Source of the DNA: Amphiura filiformis
Taxonomy: Eukaryota; Echinodermata; Ophiuroidea; Amphilepidida; Amphiuridae
DNA: 64,000 nucleotides
Assembly (NCBI RefSeq): GCF_039555335.1
Contig: NC_092641.1
Location: 29,758,848 to 29,822,847, forward strand
Reading direction: 5' to 3'
This document shows, piece by piece, positions 35,666-46,499 of the stretch. The notes below the pieces were generated by a model, which saw only the letters and a list, made by a program, of their open reading frames with translations, searched no databases and had not been told where the DNA came from. Made by a program: the position numbers and the translations under genes. Numbering within the stretch: the stretch's first letter is position 1; every line of letters starts with the position of its first letter.

Positions 35666-35965
35666 CTTAAACATTGAACTAATCGGAAAATCCTACATTT
35701 AATTGTAATGTATTGGAATTGAAATTTGATTCAGAATCAAATGAAATGAAATGTTATGAATCGAATCAAAATTGTCAAAAATCAATTTTGATGCATTGAA
35801 TTGGAATCGAATCAAAATTATTTTTGTATAACTAGTATCTGAATTGGAATTGAATCAAATTAAAATCTGGAAGGATAATCGAATTAGAATCAATTGAAAT
35901 TTGTAGAGAGAGAGAATTGAATTGGAATTGAATTGAAATTAGATTTGTGGATCGAAATAACACTA

Positions 35966-37680
35966 TTCTTGAACCGCTTCACGTTAGATATGAAGGATTT
36001 ATAGTAAACTGTTATTAAGGACTCTGTCGTGTTCATAACAAATTATGATTCAGGTTCTTAGTCCGTCATTGTGCCAATGTATACCATACCAACCATGATT
36101 CTCTAAATGTTCCTTCGCAGACACTCCCGTGTCTTGTCATAAAATCTACATGTAAGTGATAACAAATGTTTTCTGTGTTTTTCTCCAAAAATGTATACTT
36201 TTGCGTGTCATGCCTGAATAATTAAGTTAAGGCACTTTTATTACATGCATTTCTGAAAGCATTTTGTCTCTTAAAACGTTCCGTAGGAAGCTTTCTCTCC
36301 AGTCGCTTCTTTGTCGTGTCGAGTTATGACTTGAAGAACACTTTAAAGAAAACAATAAAAGCATATCAGTTTATAAACAAAAGACTAGAATAAAAAGATC
36401 CTGTTTAATTTTCAGCATTTTTTTCTCGACAACTTTTAATAGTTCCCAAAGGACTTCTAACCCTATCCCTGAAATGACCAGTTTGCCAGTTTGTCGGCCA
36501 ATGTGTAATATTATGAGCAACATAGGAAAATAATTTAGCGGCTGTGCAATAATTATGAGCCCTGGGGTGGGAGGGTGAATGGGGGGGGGCAAGTAGTTGT
36601 TGGCGAGTCGAAAAGGGAGGGCAGGCTATTTTTGGCCAGCCGAGGGGGGGGGGGGGGACAAGCGATTTTTGGCACACATTCATAGGGCTTATATCTACAC
36701 AATTTAAAGTTTGCAAATTGGGATCCGTTCGGGGTAAAATTTCCGGGGGGGGGGCTCATAATTATTGCACAGCCCTTCACATCAGGAGCACCCTGTTTAA
36801 TCGGGCTTTTCAGAAAGTGACCTTCGTCTGAGGGCATTTTTTCAAACATTGGCAGTTGGTAACAGGTGTCTTGTGGAAGCATTGTTGGTCATCGTATAAT
36901 TGAATGCGTTATTTTAGTATAGTCTGCGCACATTTAAAGCTAACAAGTTTGGAAAAATAAAACTAATTTGTTTAAGGAATGTAGCACAATGGCAACGTGT
37001 CACTCCTTACTGTTGTGTTGTATAAATTTACACAGCGTACTAAAATTTAGCAACCTCACCCATAAATACTACCCCACCCCAATATTAGCACTTTCTATCA
37101 GTCAATTCATTATACTTCAAATTAGTTCTTATTTTGTTCAGAATAATTTATACTCCCGTGCTATTATTTTTGTTTATTTTTCCCCAATTTTTTTTTTTTT
37201 TGGTGGTGTTTGGGGGAAAAATCCATGTCTTCAATACGAAATGTCAAACAATTTCCATTGATCGTCGGCTTTTAATCCCAGCTTCATACACTTTGTTGTT
37301 AAATGGTTTATGGAATGATGTGGACCGTAGTGGTCAGCGACAACCTGTAAAGTGTACTGAGGCTTGAGGATCAACGTCTAAGCGTTGCGCCTGTGCGTAG
37401 CGCACTATAAATCACTGCACTTTTTTTTAAAGTACATACCAATAGATTTATTAGGTTTACTTCGAGGACTGTTATATATTTAAAAAAACTATATATTTCT
37501 AATCATTTGCCATAAAATATGTATTATATCGCGATTTAAAAAAAATCTAAATAATTTATATCATCAATATATTCTTCGTATTTAGAATACAATGTCTATA
37601 TGTCTGATGTGCTCTTAAAATGTCCCAAAAATACTGCCCAAACGTTACTACCAGAGCCCTTAAACCTTAAAGAAAGAAAT
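35966..37680. repeat. Segmental duplication, downstream flank of SLC46 copy 2
   Basis: Second half of the shared flank (see 21860-23530), here interrupted by a MITE at 36538-36775. No gene recognised. A hairpin at 37677-37763 (AAATTGTTTGATTGTCGTAAC and its complement, around a poly-A run) follows at its end. Confidence 0.7.
36538..36775. mobile_element. MITE of the GCTGTGCAATAATTATGAGC family, copy 1
   Basis: GGCTGTGCAATAATTATGAG at the left is mirrored by CTCATAATTATTGCACAGCC at the right, around poly-G tracts and GGCGAGTCGAAAAGGG / GGCCAGCCGAGGGG repeats. Units 1 and 3 of the duplication lack it (empty near 22785 and 55775). Other copies: 45697-46069, 47582-47929, 50741-51077. Confidence 0.75.
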
Positions 37681-37790
37681 TGTTTGATTGTCGTAACCAA
37701 AAAAAAAAAAAAAAAAACTACATACCTACCATTATTTTTTATGTTACGACAATCAAACAATTTTAGGCCGTATTAGGATATAGGTATTTG

Positions 37791-38210
37791 CAGTAGCGTA
37801 GCCAGTGGGGGGGGCAGAGTGCCCCTGACAAAAAATGAAAGAAAAAGTGCCCTCTGACAAAAAATGAAAGAGAAAATCAGGAGGGCAAAGGAAAAGAAAA
37901 AGGGCAAGGAGCCCCTTTTCTAGCAAAATTCAGGGCCAAAATAGTGTAAAATACAAACTTTTTCCGCGCTACGTACGCACATTGTAACAATAAAGCCCTT
38001 TTTAGCCGGATAATGGGCGAAAATAGTGTAAAATACCATTGTTTTCGCGCTACGCGCGCACATCATCCCAATAGGGCCCTTTTCGGGAAGCTCGAAGACA
38101 TACAGTCTCTATGTATTGTATGATGCAACTGCAATTTTTGTTCGTCTGTGCCCCCAAAATTTTATTTTGCCCCCCCTGACCAAGAAAGAAGAAAGCTGGC
38201 TACGCCCCTG
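37791..38210. mobile_element. hAT-like MITE with CAGTAGCGTAGCCAG ends
   Basis: CAGTAGCGTAGCCAGTGGGG at the left and CTGGCTACGCCCCTG at the right are inverted repeats. The 8-base duplication GGTATTTG flanks them (37783-37790, 38211-38218). Inside are CGCGCTACGCGCGCA-type motifs and two copies of GTGCCCTCTGACAAAAAATG. CAGNGGCGTAGCCAG termini are common in animal hAT-type MITEs. No ORF. Confidence 0.8.
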
Positions 38211-38684
38211 GGTATTTGTAAAGGCTTTTACTTAACTTAAGTGGTAAGGATCTGCCCTCATATCGAACATTGTATATTTCAGTCATAGACTATTTCAGTC
38301 ATCATTATTTTGAACATGTCTATCGACCACGAAACCGTCAATCGTGAATAATCGTTTTAAAAATTAAAATTTATTCAATCAATATAACGTAAACTAAAGC
38401 TCTGGTGAACATGTCATACTAACATGGCACAATATGTACGAGGCTTTACTGTACCTGGAATAGACTATAGTGTGTATTTTATGTATATTTCTTGATGGGT
38501 TTTTTTAAATACGTGTTTATATTATATGCAATTATTTATATGTTTCTAGATGCTTTTATAACTATTATAAAGCATATTGTAAAAGTCATATAATTCAGCA
38601 ACTTTGCTGCAATGTATTATATATATAACTTGGCTGAAATGGTTTGATGATTTCATAATAGTAATGATATTGGCAAGAACAATG

Positions 38685-39442
38685 TGGTCCATCGGGGCCA
38701 AAGGCGGCAAATTTAAAACTGAGATAAAGACAAAAATATGGAGCAAAAAGAACAAAATTCATAAGAAAATATACATCACAAAACTGCATAACTTTAGAAC
38801 TAAATATGCTACTCCCTATTCCAGAAAAATACAGAACTAATTTTGTGGGATTTAAAAAATATTATCCTGTTTTGCCAAATGAAACATAGCTAAATCCTAA
38901 TCATTTAGTAAGTCCTAACTATCAATAAAAGTAAAGAAAAATGACTTTTATTTCTCTCTGGTCAAATTATTCTAAGAGCTACTGATTTTTACTTGTCAGT
39001 GAGGTTGAAATAGGCATTTTCTTTGATATTGAGGAGAAAAATCTGTGAAAATCGCATTTTTGTAGAATTTTTAGCCGAAAATCAATTTTGCCTAATACAA
39101 AGTCAGAACTTTCCATATTTGCATGGGCGCCCTCTCATTATGATGTCATAGCAACATTATGTGGGGAATTGGGGTCATCTTTGACGGCCGGTCCTACCTC
39201 CGGGTAAGGTGGTGGGGTGAACATTTTTTTTCACTAAAATGAGCGCAAAGGATTGATCTACGATTAGCTTAGGTCGTTTGGGCGTAAACGCGTGCGGATT
39301 TTTGTGAAGGATAAAATATCTTAGGGGGTTGGTACAACACCCCCCCCCGCCTTCGTAGTTCTAGATTTAATGTTTGTATAAAGTAATAACCATAGTAACT
39401 CAGTTTCAAAAATGCCTCCTTTGGCCCCCATGGCGCAGATCC
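38685..39442. mobile_element. TIR element inserted downstream of SLC46 copy 2
   Basis: GGTCCATCGGGGCCAAAGGC at the left faces the complement of GCCTCCTTTGGCCCCCATGG at the right. Unit 1 reads straight through (AGGAACAATATATCCGTTAC near 24915), so this is an insertion in unit 2 only. About 760 bases, no transposase, target duplication not clear. Confidence 0.65.
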
Positions 39443-39512
39443 TGTCATATATATCAGTTACAAGGAAAACTGGCTCATTAAATAAAATATTTCTTAAGAA
39501 AATTTATTGAAC

Positions 39513-42500
39513 TTACGCCGTGAGTATCAAGGGAATGAAGCCCAATGTTCCGTGTATTATGAAGACCATATTTTGTTGCGTTTGCACCGTTTTACTGTAA
39601 ATAGAATTTATAAGTAAGGGTGACAACAGATTGCCAATACTCTCTATACTTGCTTTGAAGCCGAAGACCACGCCTGGAAAAGATAACAGTAGAATACGAT
39701 TAAACATGAAAAAATATGACGACTTTTGTCCACCATCTACAATGAACAGTTTTAAATTGGAAATTGACACGATTCCTAGTAAAATACCGCTATTTCATAA
39801 TAGTCAAAAATTGTGCCAACTGTCACTCAATCTGGGTCAAAATTGACATTATGTGGGTGTCAAATTTTATTTGAAATGTATCCGAATGAAATAATTATAC
39901 AGATTCGATTTTCATCAACCGTATATAATAAGGAGAACACGTAAAACTATATTTCATGATACAACGTACCATGTTCATGTTCTGAGACTACTTTGGCCAA
40001 CATCGCTGGGATCAGAGGCATGCTAATAGACCGCAAAGATGCCAAAAGCACCGCTGTAATAATAAAGAGAAAACATTTTGTCGATATTGTCGACCAAATG
40101 TCGTTTCAAGTAATTAGCATTACGATTGGTTTTGGTTTCGGACACGTGGTTCCTAGCATCTTACCCAAGTAGCTTTGCCCCTCTCCAAACATCCCATCTG
40201 AGGGTGTCAGGTTCATCCGCTTAAGTAAATCTACATTTTGAAAGCGTAGTTTGGATAGTCAAAAAATCCTAGGATTATTTCCCTGTGAAAAATGTTTGCT
40301 TCCCGGGATACAAAAGAATAGACACTCGAGTGATGTATACACATCTATTCATAAGCATGTCTCATGCGGGAGGATACAGTGAAGCTATATGACTTCCTAT
40401 ATAGGCTAGTTGAGTTTATTTCTTTAGGTAAAGGAGTATTTCGTGATCCTAGCATCATCTTTTTATGCCATTTTTCAGTAGATATCCACGAAAAAAGATT
40501 ATTCCCAAAATTTCAGTTGATTCCGATTTTGCGTTTGCGAGTTATGCATGATTTATATGCATTACATTGCTCCATAGACAGTGCGTTGAAATTTCATATT
40601 ATCTTTGCTAAACGAATTAATCTGCAAGAATTTTTTTGTACATAAACATTATGTAGCCAGAGGTTTCCAGTGATATAAAAATATCAATTTTTTGAGAAAA
40701 GGGGGGATGATGCTGTAGATCACGAAATGCCCTTTTAAGTTCTTTATTTCACGAATAAATGAGAAAGGAAGAGGGGGGGAGAAAGATAGGGCGTGTGTGG
40801 GGGGAGGTTAGGGGGATAGAGACAGAAAAACAGAGGGAAAAGAGGGGATTAAAAGAGGGAATGGAAGGAAGGTTGGTTAACTTACCAATATAGAGTCCTA
40901 GCGTCGTGTTTGCAATAGCATGGAGATATCCAAAAAGAATACCGAAAACCATGCTGACTTGAAGATTCCAGAGGTCGGAAAGACACAGAGAAAAACCTTT
41001 CGAGCCTATTAGAGCACCTGTAAGAACATACGATTTACATTACAACAATTTAAACGTTTTCAACATCTTTATCCATATTCCAATGATCTATTTTCTTACC
41101 TAGAGCACTGCTAACAATAGACAAGGTCGTATAGCCGGCAACTAACACTGACGGCCAACAAAACGGTGTTCCCAATCCATACACGAGGACGATTTCGAGA
41201 ACTGCAGTATTTATCACCTGATTCATAAACACTATCATATAGAGAAATCCTAAACGCCATCTTCGAAGGCGTGTTTTGTTTTTGAAAAGAAGTATCAGAC
41301 TTTTTAATCCATATATGACACCGGATTCTGATTGATCCATTCCCGGTTTCGCGTTCTTCTCGTTTCTATCAACAGTTTCGATTAAAAATGGTGGAATGAT
41401 AATGTACAGGAATGCAAGGCAATATGCAATAAACGAGATCCACAATGCAGGGCCAAATCCGTAATCTTCAATAAGGTATCCAATAGCCACCTGAGTCGAT
41501 CCGATCCCTATTGACGGCATTGTGAAAACGATTGCGAAACGCAGTAATCGGGTTTCCTTGTTTGTAATATCAGAAATGTATGCAACATACTGGGCAGCTA
41601 ATAATGTATCACTTCCGGTTAAACCTGTCAGATCAAATTCAACAAAATTGTCAATTCAGTTAGCAACCTGGACAACCGATTCTTTAGAAATGCTTAGTCG
41701 CGCTAAAAGTCGATCGATACATGTTAAAATCAGCACAATTCAGAGATACACCTTTTGCTATGAAATTAATTTTCTCGGTCAAATATAAAGCAATATTTTT
41801 TTTTTCTTCAGTAATGTCAGTTAAAAACTTGATGCTTGGATATACATTTTTTTTACAAATCCTGGTGTTAAAATTAAGCATCAAATTGTGTCTTTTAGTG
41901 TGATATTTTTGATTTTTATAGGCCTTCAGTTCGCCCGCGAGCTTTTTACGGAATTCATTTTTTACCGTCTCAAACTAAAATGAAAACGCAAATTCTGACA
42001 AAATTATGATATATCGCTCACGGTGATGTGCGTTAGAAAGTTGGGAAAAATCCTTCATTAGCGAACTATCTTACTTTGAAAAGCTAAAAGGTTGATCCAA
42101 AAAAAGGCTCGCGGGCAGAGTTTAAGCCTATCAAAATCGAAAATCTTACACTAAATGACTAAATTTCACGCCTAGGTTTAACACTAGAATTTGAAAAAAA
42201 ATACAGTATCAAGCACTACAATTTTTCCTGACATTTACTGACAAAATGAAAATGATTGCTTTTCATTTGGCCGAGAAAATTAATTTTAGCTCATTTCAAC
42301 ACCAAATTCGATCGTTTGTATTGCCTCATTAGATGACTGAGTGAGCCTTGCAGAACAAAAGAATCGGTTGTCCAGGATGCTAACTGAATTGTCTGAGAAA
42401 CATCTATCAACAATTATTTACCCCCTTTAAATGATAGCCATTATTCCTCAACCGTTGATTTTATACCAAATTTGGAGTGTGCAGTCGAAGCATAATCAGC

Positions 42501-44297
42501 TCATTTGCTCCAATGGTCCAAATATGGATGTCGTAGCGTACATTTTAAAGAAAGTAACCCAAGGTTTGAAAGTTGCAGCAAAATCCTATTGTCTTGTATT
42601 CAGTATCCATTGAAGAACATCTTATCAGCTTGGATTATTCTTTTAGTTTCATACATGGGGGGGGGGGGGGTCAAAACATGTGATAATCAATAACAATGGT
42701 CATTATTCACACCAGTGACCATTATTCACGTAATGTCAAATTGAAACATAAAGATTTCTATATTGTTTTCTGACTAAGAAGGTTCTATATGGCCTACCAT
42801 TGTAAGTTGTCCTTTCAGTGGTAAAGGTAAATTTAAAATGTACTGATTGGGAGGTGTTAAAACAGATATAACTTTTTTTCACTTCTAGTGATCCTCGTGG
42901 TCACAGATACATTGAACTGGTAATGTTTTAATATGGGATTAAGTAAACAATGACTACTGGTGTGAATAATGATATTTTTATTGATTATTTACATGTTTTA
43001 AACTCCTCCAAGTTCACGAAACGGGAAGATAAAACCAATGTGCGCAGTGGATTCTGAATAAAAGCTTTATCTATATGGCAGATGTACCGGTACATGACTT
43101 TGCTGCAACTTCCAAATCTTGAGTTACATTCATTTCAATGTATGCTGCGACATCAATATTGGGACCATTGCAACAAGTGAGGTGTCAAAATGCGCAGAAT
43201 AATTTCTGCTTCTACCACATGTTCCACAGTTGATATACGGTTAACTGTTCAGGAATAATTGCTATTATTTAAAGGGGGTAGGGGGTAATTACTTGGTACT
43301 ATATATACTTATATATACTAGGGAGTGACAGGGGAAAGAGCCTCGTACGTCTCACATCGGCTCTTGTCGGGGTGGACAGCTGCATCTACCGAAACTGCCC
43401 AGCGAATCTTATTCTTAGGGTCGGTAAACACCTAGTTTCGTCTTGAGTTTGGTTTTTAAAAAAAGGGGGGTTTTGAATCAAATTTGAATCATCCCCGGTA
43501 GAATTAGCCCAACGAGAATTTGGATTTTATACTGTCCTCCCCAACCAATGCCTCCTGCTACGCCACTGATTTCTTGTTAATAGAGCATGACGTTGCCTGA
43601 TCTAATACATTAATATATATTAAATATAAATTAATTATTTATTTTTATTCTTTTTTAATCGACCTGAATTAAGTTGACTCCTTACAACGTACCCTGTACA
43701 ATAAACATAGACAACGTTATCACAAAGACCATAGAGAAAAGGTCCAAATTTACAGTATTATTCACCTTCAAAAAATTTAGCCACAGCGAGGACCCAAAGT
43801 GGCAGGGCGAAACGATGTACAAGAATAAATCCAACCATGAAAACAAGATAACCGAGTAAAACGAAACCGAGAATTATTTTTCGGCCTCCTCTATCGCTCC
43901 AAGTACTCAGAAGCGGCGCTACAATTATAGATGGGATAATACCACACATAGATATCACCATCTGCCAGTAAGACACCTCAGCTTGGACTTCCTGAAGACG
44001 CATGTAGTGTGGATCGCTTGTATTTTGATCCACACACGTGCCGTTTATCCCTCCGTTATCGTCAGGTAACGTCACGTTTTGTTCGATAGCTATGGTGTGT
44101 TGTAGAAACTGTGGTAACACCGAGGTCACCACTCCAAAACCCACGGCCGGTAGAAAAATCACGGGTTCTATTGTGATATATCGAGAGAATGCCCTTTGAA
44201 GGTTGGGCGGTGAGCCTGGAGGAGCAGGTTGCAGAAATGCCATGTTTTTTCTAGATGGTTTGGATTTGACTTCAACGTTGATATCTTCTTCCGCCAT
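39513..44297 (-). CDS. SLC46-type transporter, copy 2 (intact, 477 aa)
   Basis: Exons, minus strand: 43766-44297 (ATG at 44297), 41100-41624, 40886-41017, 39970-40053 and 39513-39673. These sum to 1434 bases with matching phases and stop after IPLILTA. A 12-helix MFS carrier is expected: first helix near 45-65, glycosylated loop (NVT 74-76, NGT 85-87, NTS 92-94), signature WSDRGGRK at 133-140, second-half start GLTGSDTLLAAQY, and a charged middle loop. SLC46 members carry folates, hemes, peptidoglycan fragments or other organic anions with protons; which applies here is unknown. About 18 of the first 178 residues differ from copy 1. The exon sizes of the first four coding exons are identical in both copies. 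Confidence 0.9.
41657..42386. mobile_element. 730-bp foldback element beside the exon 2 acceptor of SLC46 copy 2
   Basis: CAGTTAGCAACCTGGACAAC at the left faces the complement of GTTGTCCAGGATGCTAACTG at the right. The two halves are complementary along most of their length (for example ATTAATTTTCTCGG / CCGAGAAAATTAAT and CCGCGAGCTTTTT / AAAAAGGCTCGCGG), leaving a loop of about 130 bases near 41950-42080. AATT flanks both ends (41653-41656, 42387-42390). Copy 1 has the empty site (GTCAATTGTTTGAG). It lies 32 bases upstream of the exon 2 acceptor in gene orientation. Confidence 0.8.
42410..43275. mobile_element. Long imperfect palindrome (foldback) in intron 1 of SLC46 copy 2
   Basis: The left arm starts ACCCCCTTTAAATGATAGCC and the right arm ends with ATTGCTATTTAAAGGGGGT-like sequence. 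Inner pairs include TTGCAGCAAAATCC / GACTTTGCTGCAA and CATTATTCACACCAGT / ACTGGTGTGAATAATG. It corresponds to 28886-29585 in copy 1, where part of the right arm is missing. From 43276 to 43765 the intron holds nothing further. Confidence 0.65.
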
Positions 44298-45217
44298 GAT
44301 GGTTCTGGAATAAGAAACATTTCATATTATGGCACGAAAGTGATTCGACACATCAAAATAATCTCTGATCTCTCAAAAAGTATTACCTATAGCGAAACCA
44401 ACGTTGTGCTAAACAAAAACATACTCTTGGTTTGCATTTAAGTTAAACTGGAACAACTTTAATAATAACAATAACGCCTCATCTTACACACGGCGAACTA
44501 ATAAACAGGAATGTGCAAGAACTGAACGATAACATTCAGCCTTTGTAATGGTCGCTAACCCAGTATGTCTTAGTACGCCTAACTACGGTCATGACGGTAG
44601 GGGCTGTCATTGTTTTCGGGTGTAGATAGGAGTACACCAAGGAATGAATGACACGACTTTGAATGGGAACATTAGCTTAGCGTAAAAACAGTCAACGTAT
44701 CTATTCAACGAAACCAATATTGACGATATTCAATTACGTTTTAACCCTAATATTGGGTGTAATACATAACCATTCTTACTGACCCATTAAAATGCAAAAT
44801 AAGATGACAAAAAACAATGTGTGTGGGTAAAGTCGGGCAAGTGCAATGACCTCTACAATTTTGGCACGTATCACTTGATCCACTGCTTTAATTTCCATGT
44901 GTTTAGTATCTAATGAAGATAATTATATCTAACCAAAGACATCTATATTAATGATTAATGATAAAATTCTGCTCCTATTTTGGGTCAAAAACCACAAATT
45001 TTAAACAAATTGGCCAAACATGCAACTTGTAATTTACTGCAACTTTTTTTTTACTTAGAACATGCTATTCTTACTTAAAAACTGACTCATTATTACAAAC
45101 TTGTGTTAAAAAGGTGTATAATTTAAGTCATTTTTGAGCTGGGGCATTTAAAGTGCAATGACCTCTCAATGTACCCAATTTCCTATGTACATGATGTCAA
45201 TTTCAATTTATATGCAC

Positions 45218-45512
45218 TACAATTCGTCGGTCGCAACACATAGTGGCGTACGTGAAGGACAAAATACGTCTCCGAGCAAAACATTTTTGAAGGATATGCT
45301 ACTAGTAACTGAGTCGATTCTCGTCCACTGTCATCTCTCAGTGGTCCGATTCCATTTGAAATTGAAGTTTAAGGTTCAAACTATAACACTGCATCGTTAA
45401 TAGTAAACAAGAAATAACTATTATAGGATAATAGCTAGCTCTAAACCTGTACGCAACTATGTGAAACGGAAAGTTTGAAAAATCACTTTCCGCCACTATG
45501 TGTTGCGACCGA
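45218..45512. repeat. Inverted repeat in copy 2 5' intron
   Basis: TCGGTCGCAACACATAGTGG at about 45228-45247 returns as CCACTATGTGTTGCGACCGA at about 45492-45511. The spacer is AT-rich with no usable ORF. Likely the ends of a small DNA element. Confidence 0.6.
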
Positions 45513-45696
45513 CGTGCAAACCATGTTAAAGTTGTTATATTTGGCAGCCCTCATATTATTAGAAAAAGATCATTGAACTTTCCACAGAACGTCAAGTTCA
45601 AAATTACTCAGACCTGCTCAACACTAGTGACGAGAATCTAGGTAGCCTAATTTCGTTACCGTTTTTAGATGTTCCTCAACAAGGTGAGTAACAATT

Positions 45697-46069
45697 GGGG
45701 GGCAAGAACATTTTGGCGAGCCGAAAGGGGGTGGCAAGCAATTTTTGGCAAGCGGAGAGGGACGGAAGCAATCAATCGATTTTTGGCACACATTCATGGG
45801 GTGCTTTTTAAATAAAAGCCACTAAAAAGGCTTAGGAAAACGGTACGGATTATGAAAATTTTCCTGCTCGCTGCGCTCGCAACATGTATCAAGACCGTTA
45901 AGGTCTATAAATTGGGATCGCCCATGTGCAAAGCGGGTGGGGGTGGCCGGCCGAGAGGGGGTAGACAAGCGCTTTTGACGGGCCGAGAAGGGGGCAAGCG
46001 ATTTTTGGCGAGGCGTTTGGAAATTTTACCCCACCCCCACCGGGGGGCTCATAAATATTGCACAGCCCC
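45697..46069. mobile_element. MITE of the GCTGTGCAATAATTATGAGC family, copy 2 (left end decayed)
   Basis: The right end GGGGCTCATAAATATTGCAC plus AGCCCC and the internal GGCGAGCCGAAAGGGGG repeats are clear. The left terminal repeat is missing, so this copy is truncated or decayed. Internal sequence TTTTTGGCACACATTCATGG is shared with the other copies. Confidence 0.65.
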
Positions 46070-46499
46070 TAAACTTTCCATTGGTATATAACTTTATTTT
46101 TAATGTGTGTTACCTTTAAAATCAGACTGCCATGTTGTAGGTGTAATGAATCACTGTTTCTAAAGAATGTTTGCCTTTAATAGTGTATTAATTAGTGTCT
46201 TACCTGTTTTATGACATACACAAAACTTGTAGCAAGTAGCAACTAATGTTACTGTTTTCCTCGTATGGCAGCCAATGCCATGCACATATGCGGAATACGT
46301 ATAGCAAAATGTGATTGATTTGATCCGGGGATTTGATTTCCGCTCCGAAGAATATCATACACACACACACATGAACACAATACAAATGAGAGTCATTTCG
46401 TTAGGTTTCAAGTTCAGGTCCGAGGTCAAAATTACATTCCTCGTATTTAGAATGTAATTTGATGTGTTACATGTGCCCTCAGGTCCCAAACAAGAAGTT

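Larger units (their letters stand above)
34127..35965. mobile_element. hAT-like element rich in GAATTGAATTGG, unit 2 copy
   Basis: Ends AAGTGTTATTTCGAT and (complement of right end) TAGTGTTATTTCGAT are inverted repeats. The flanks GTCTTGAA and TTCTTGAA are a nearly exact 8-base duplication. The related copy in unit 3 (49112-55248) has a perfect GTCTTGAA pair, and unit 1 has the empty GTCCTGAA. The ends consist of degenerate AATTGGAATCGAATC-type repeats. Nested inside are a hairpin (34516-34656), a dispersed repeat (about 35045-35665) and a Penelope-like fragment (35251-35500). No transposase. Confidence 0.75.
44304..46204 (-). other. 5' UTR intron of SLC46 copy 2 (inferred)
   Basis: Acceptor TTCCAG at 44305-44310 and donor CAG|GTAAGA at 46204 match those of copy 1 (30713, 31827). 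The intron includes about 1 kb not found in copy 1 (44640-45520), bounded by GTCGGTCGCAACACATAGTG at 45218 and CACTATGTGTTGCGACCGAC at 45493-45512, which are inverse copies of one another. It also includes a MITE at 45697-46069. Further upstream to 46500 the sequence matches the 5' flank of copy 1. Confidence 0.5.

Noticed and set aside
36371-36882. Three overlapping Pro-rich minus-strand ORFs
   Set aside because: They arise from the poly-G tracts of the MITE at 36538-36775 and shift frame between copies.
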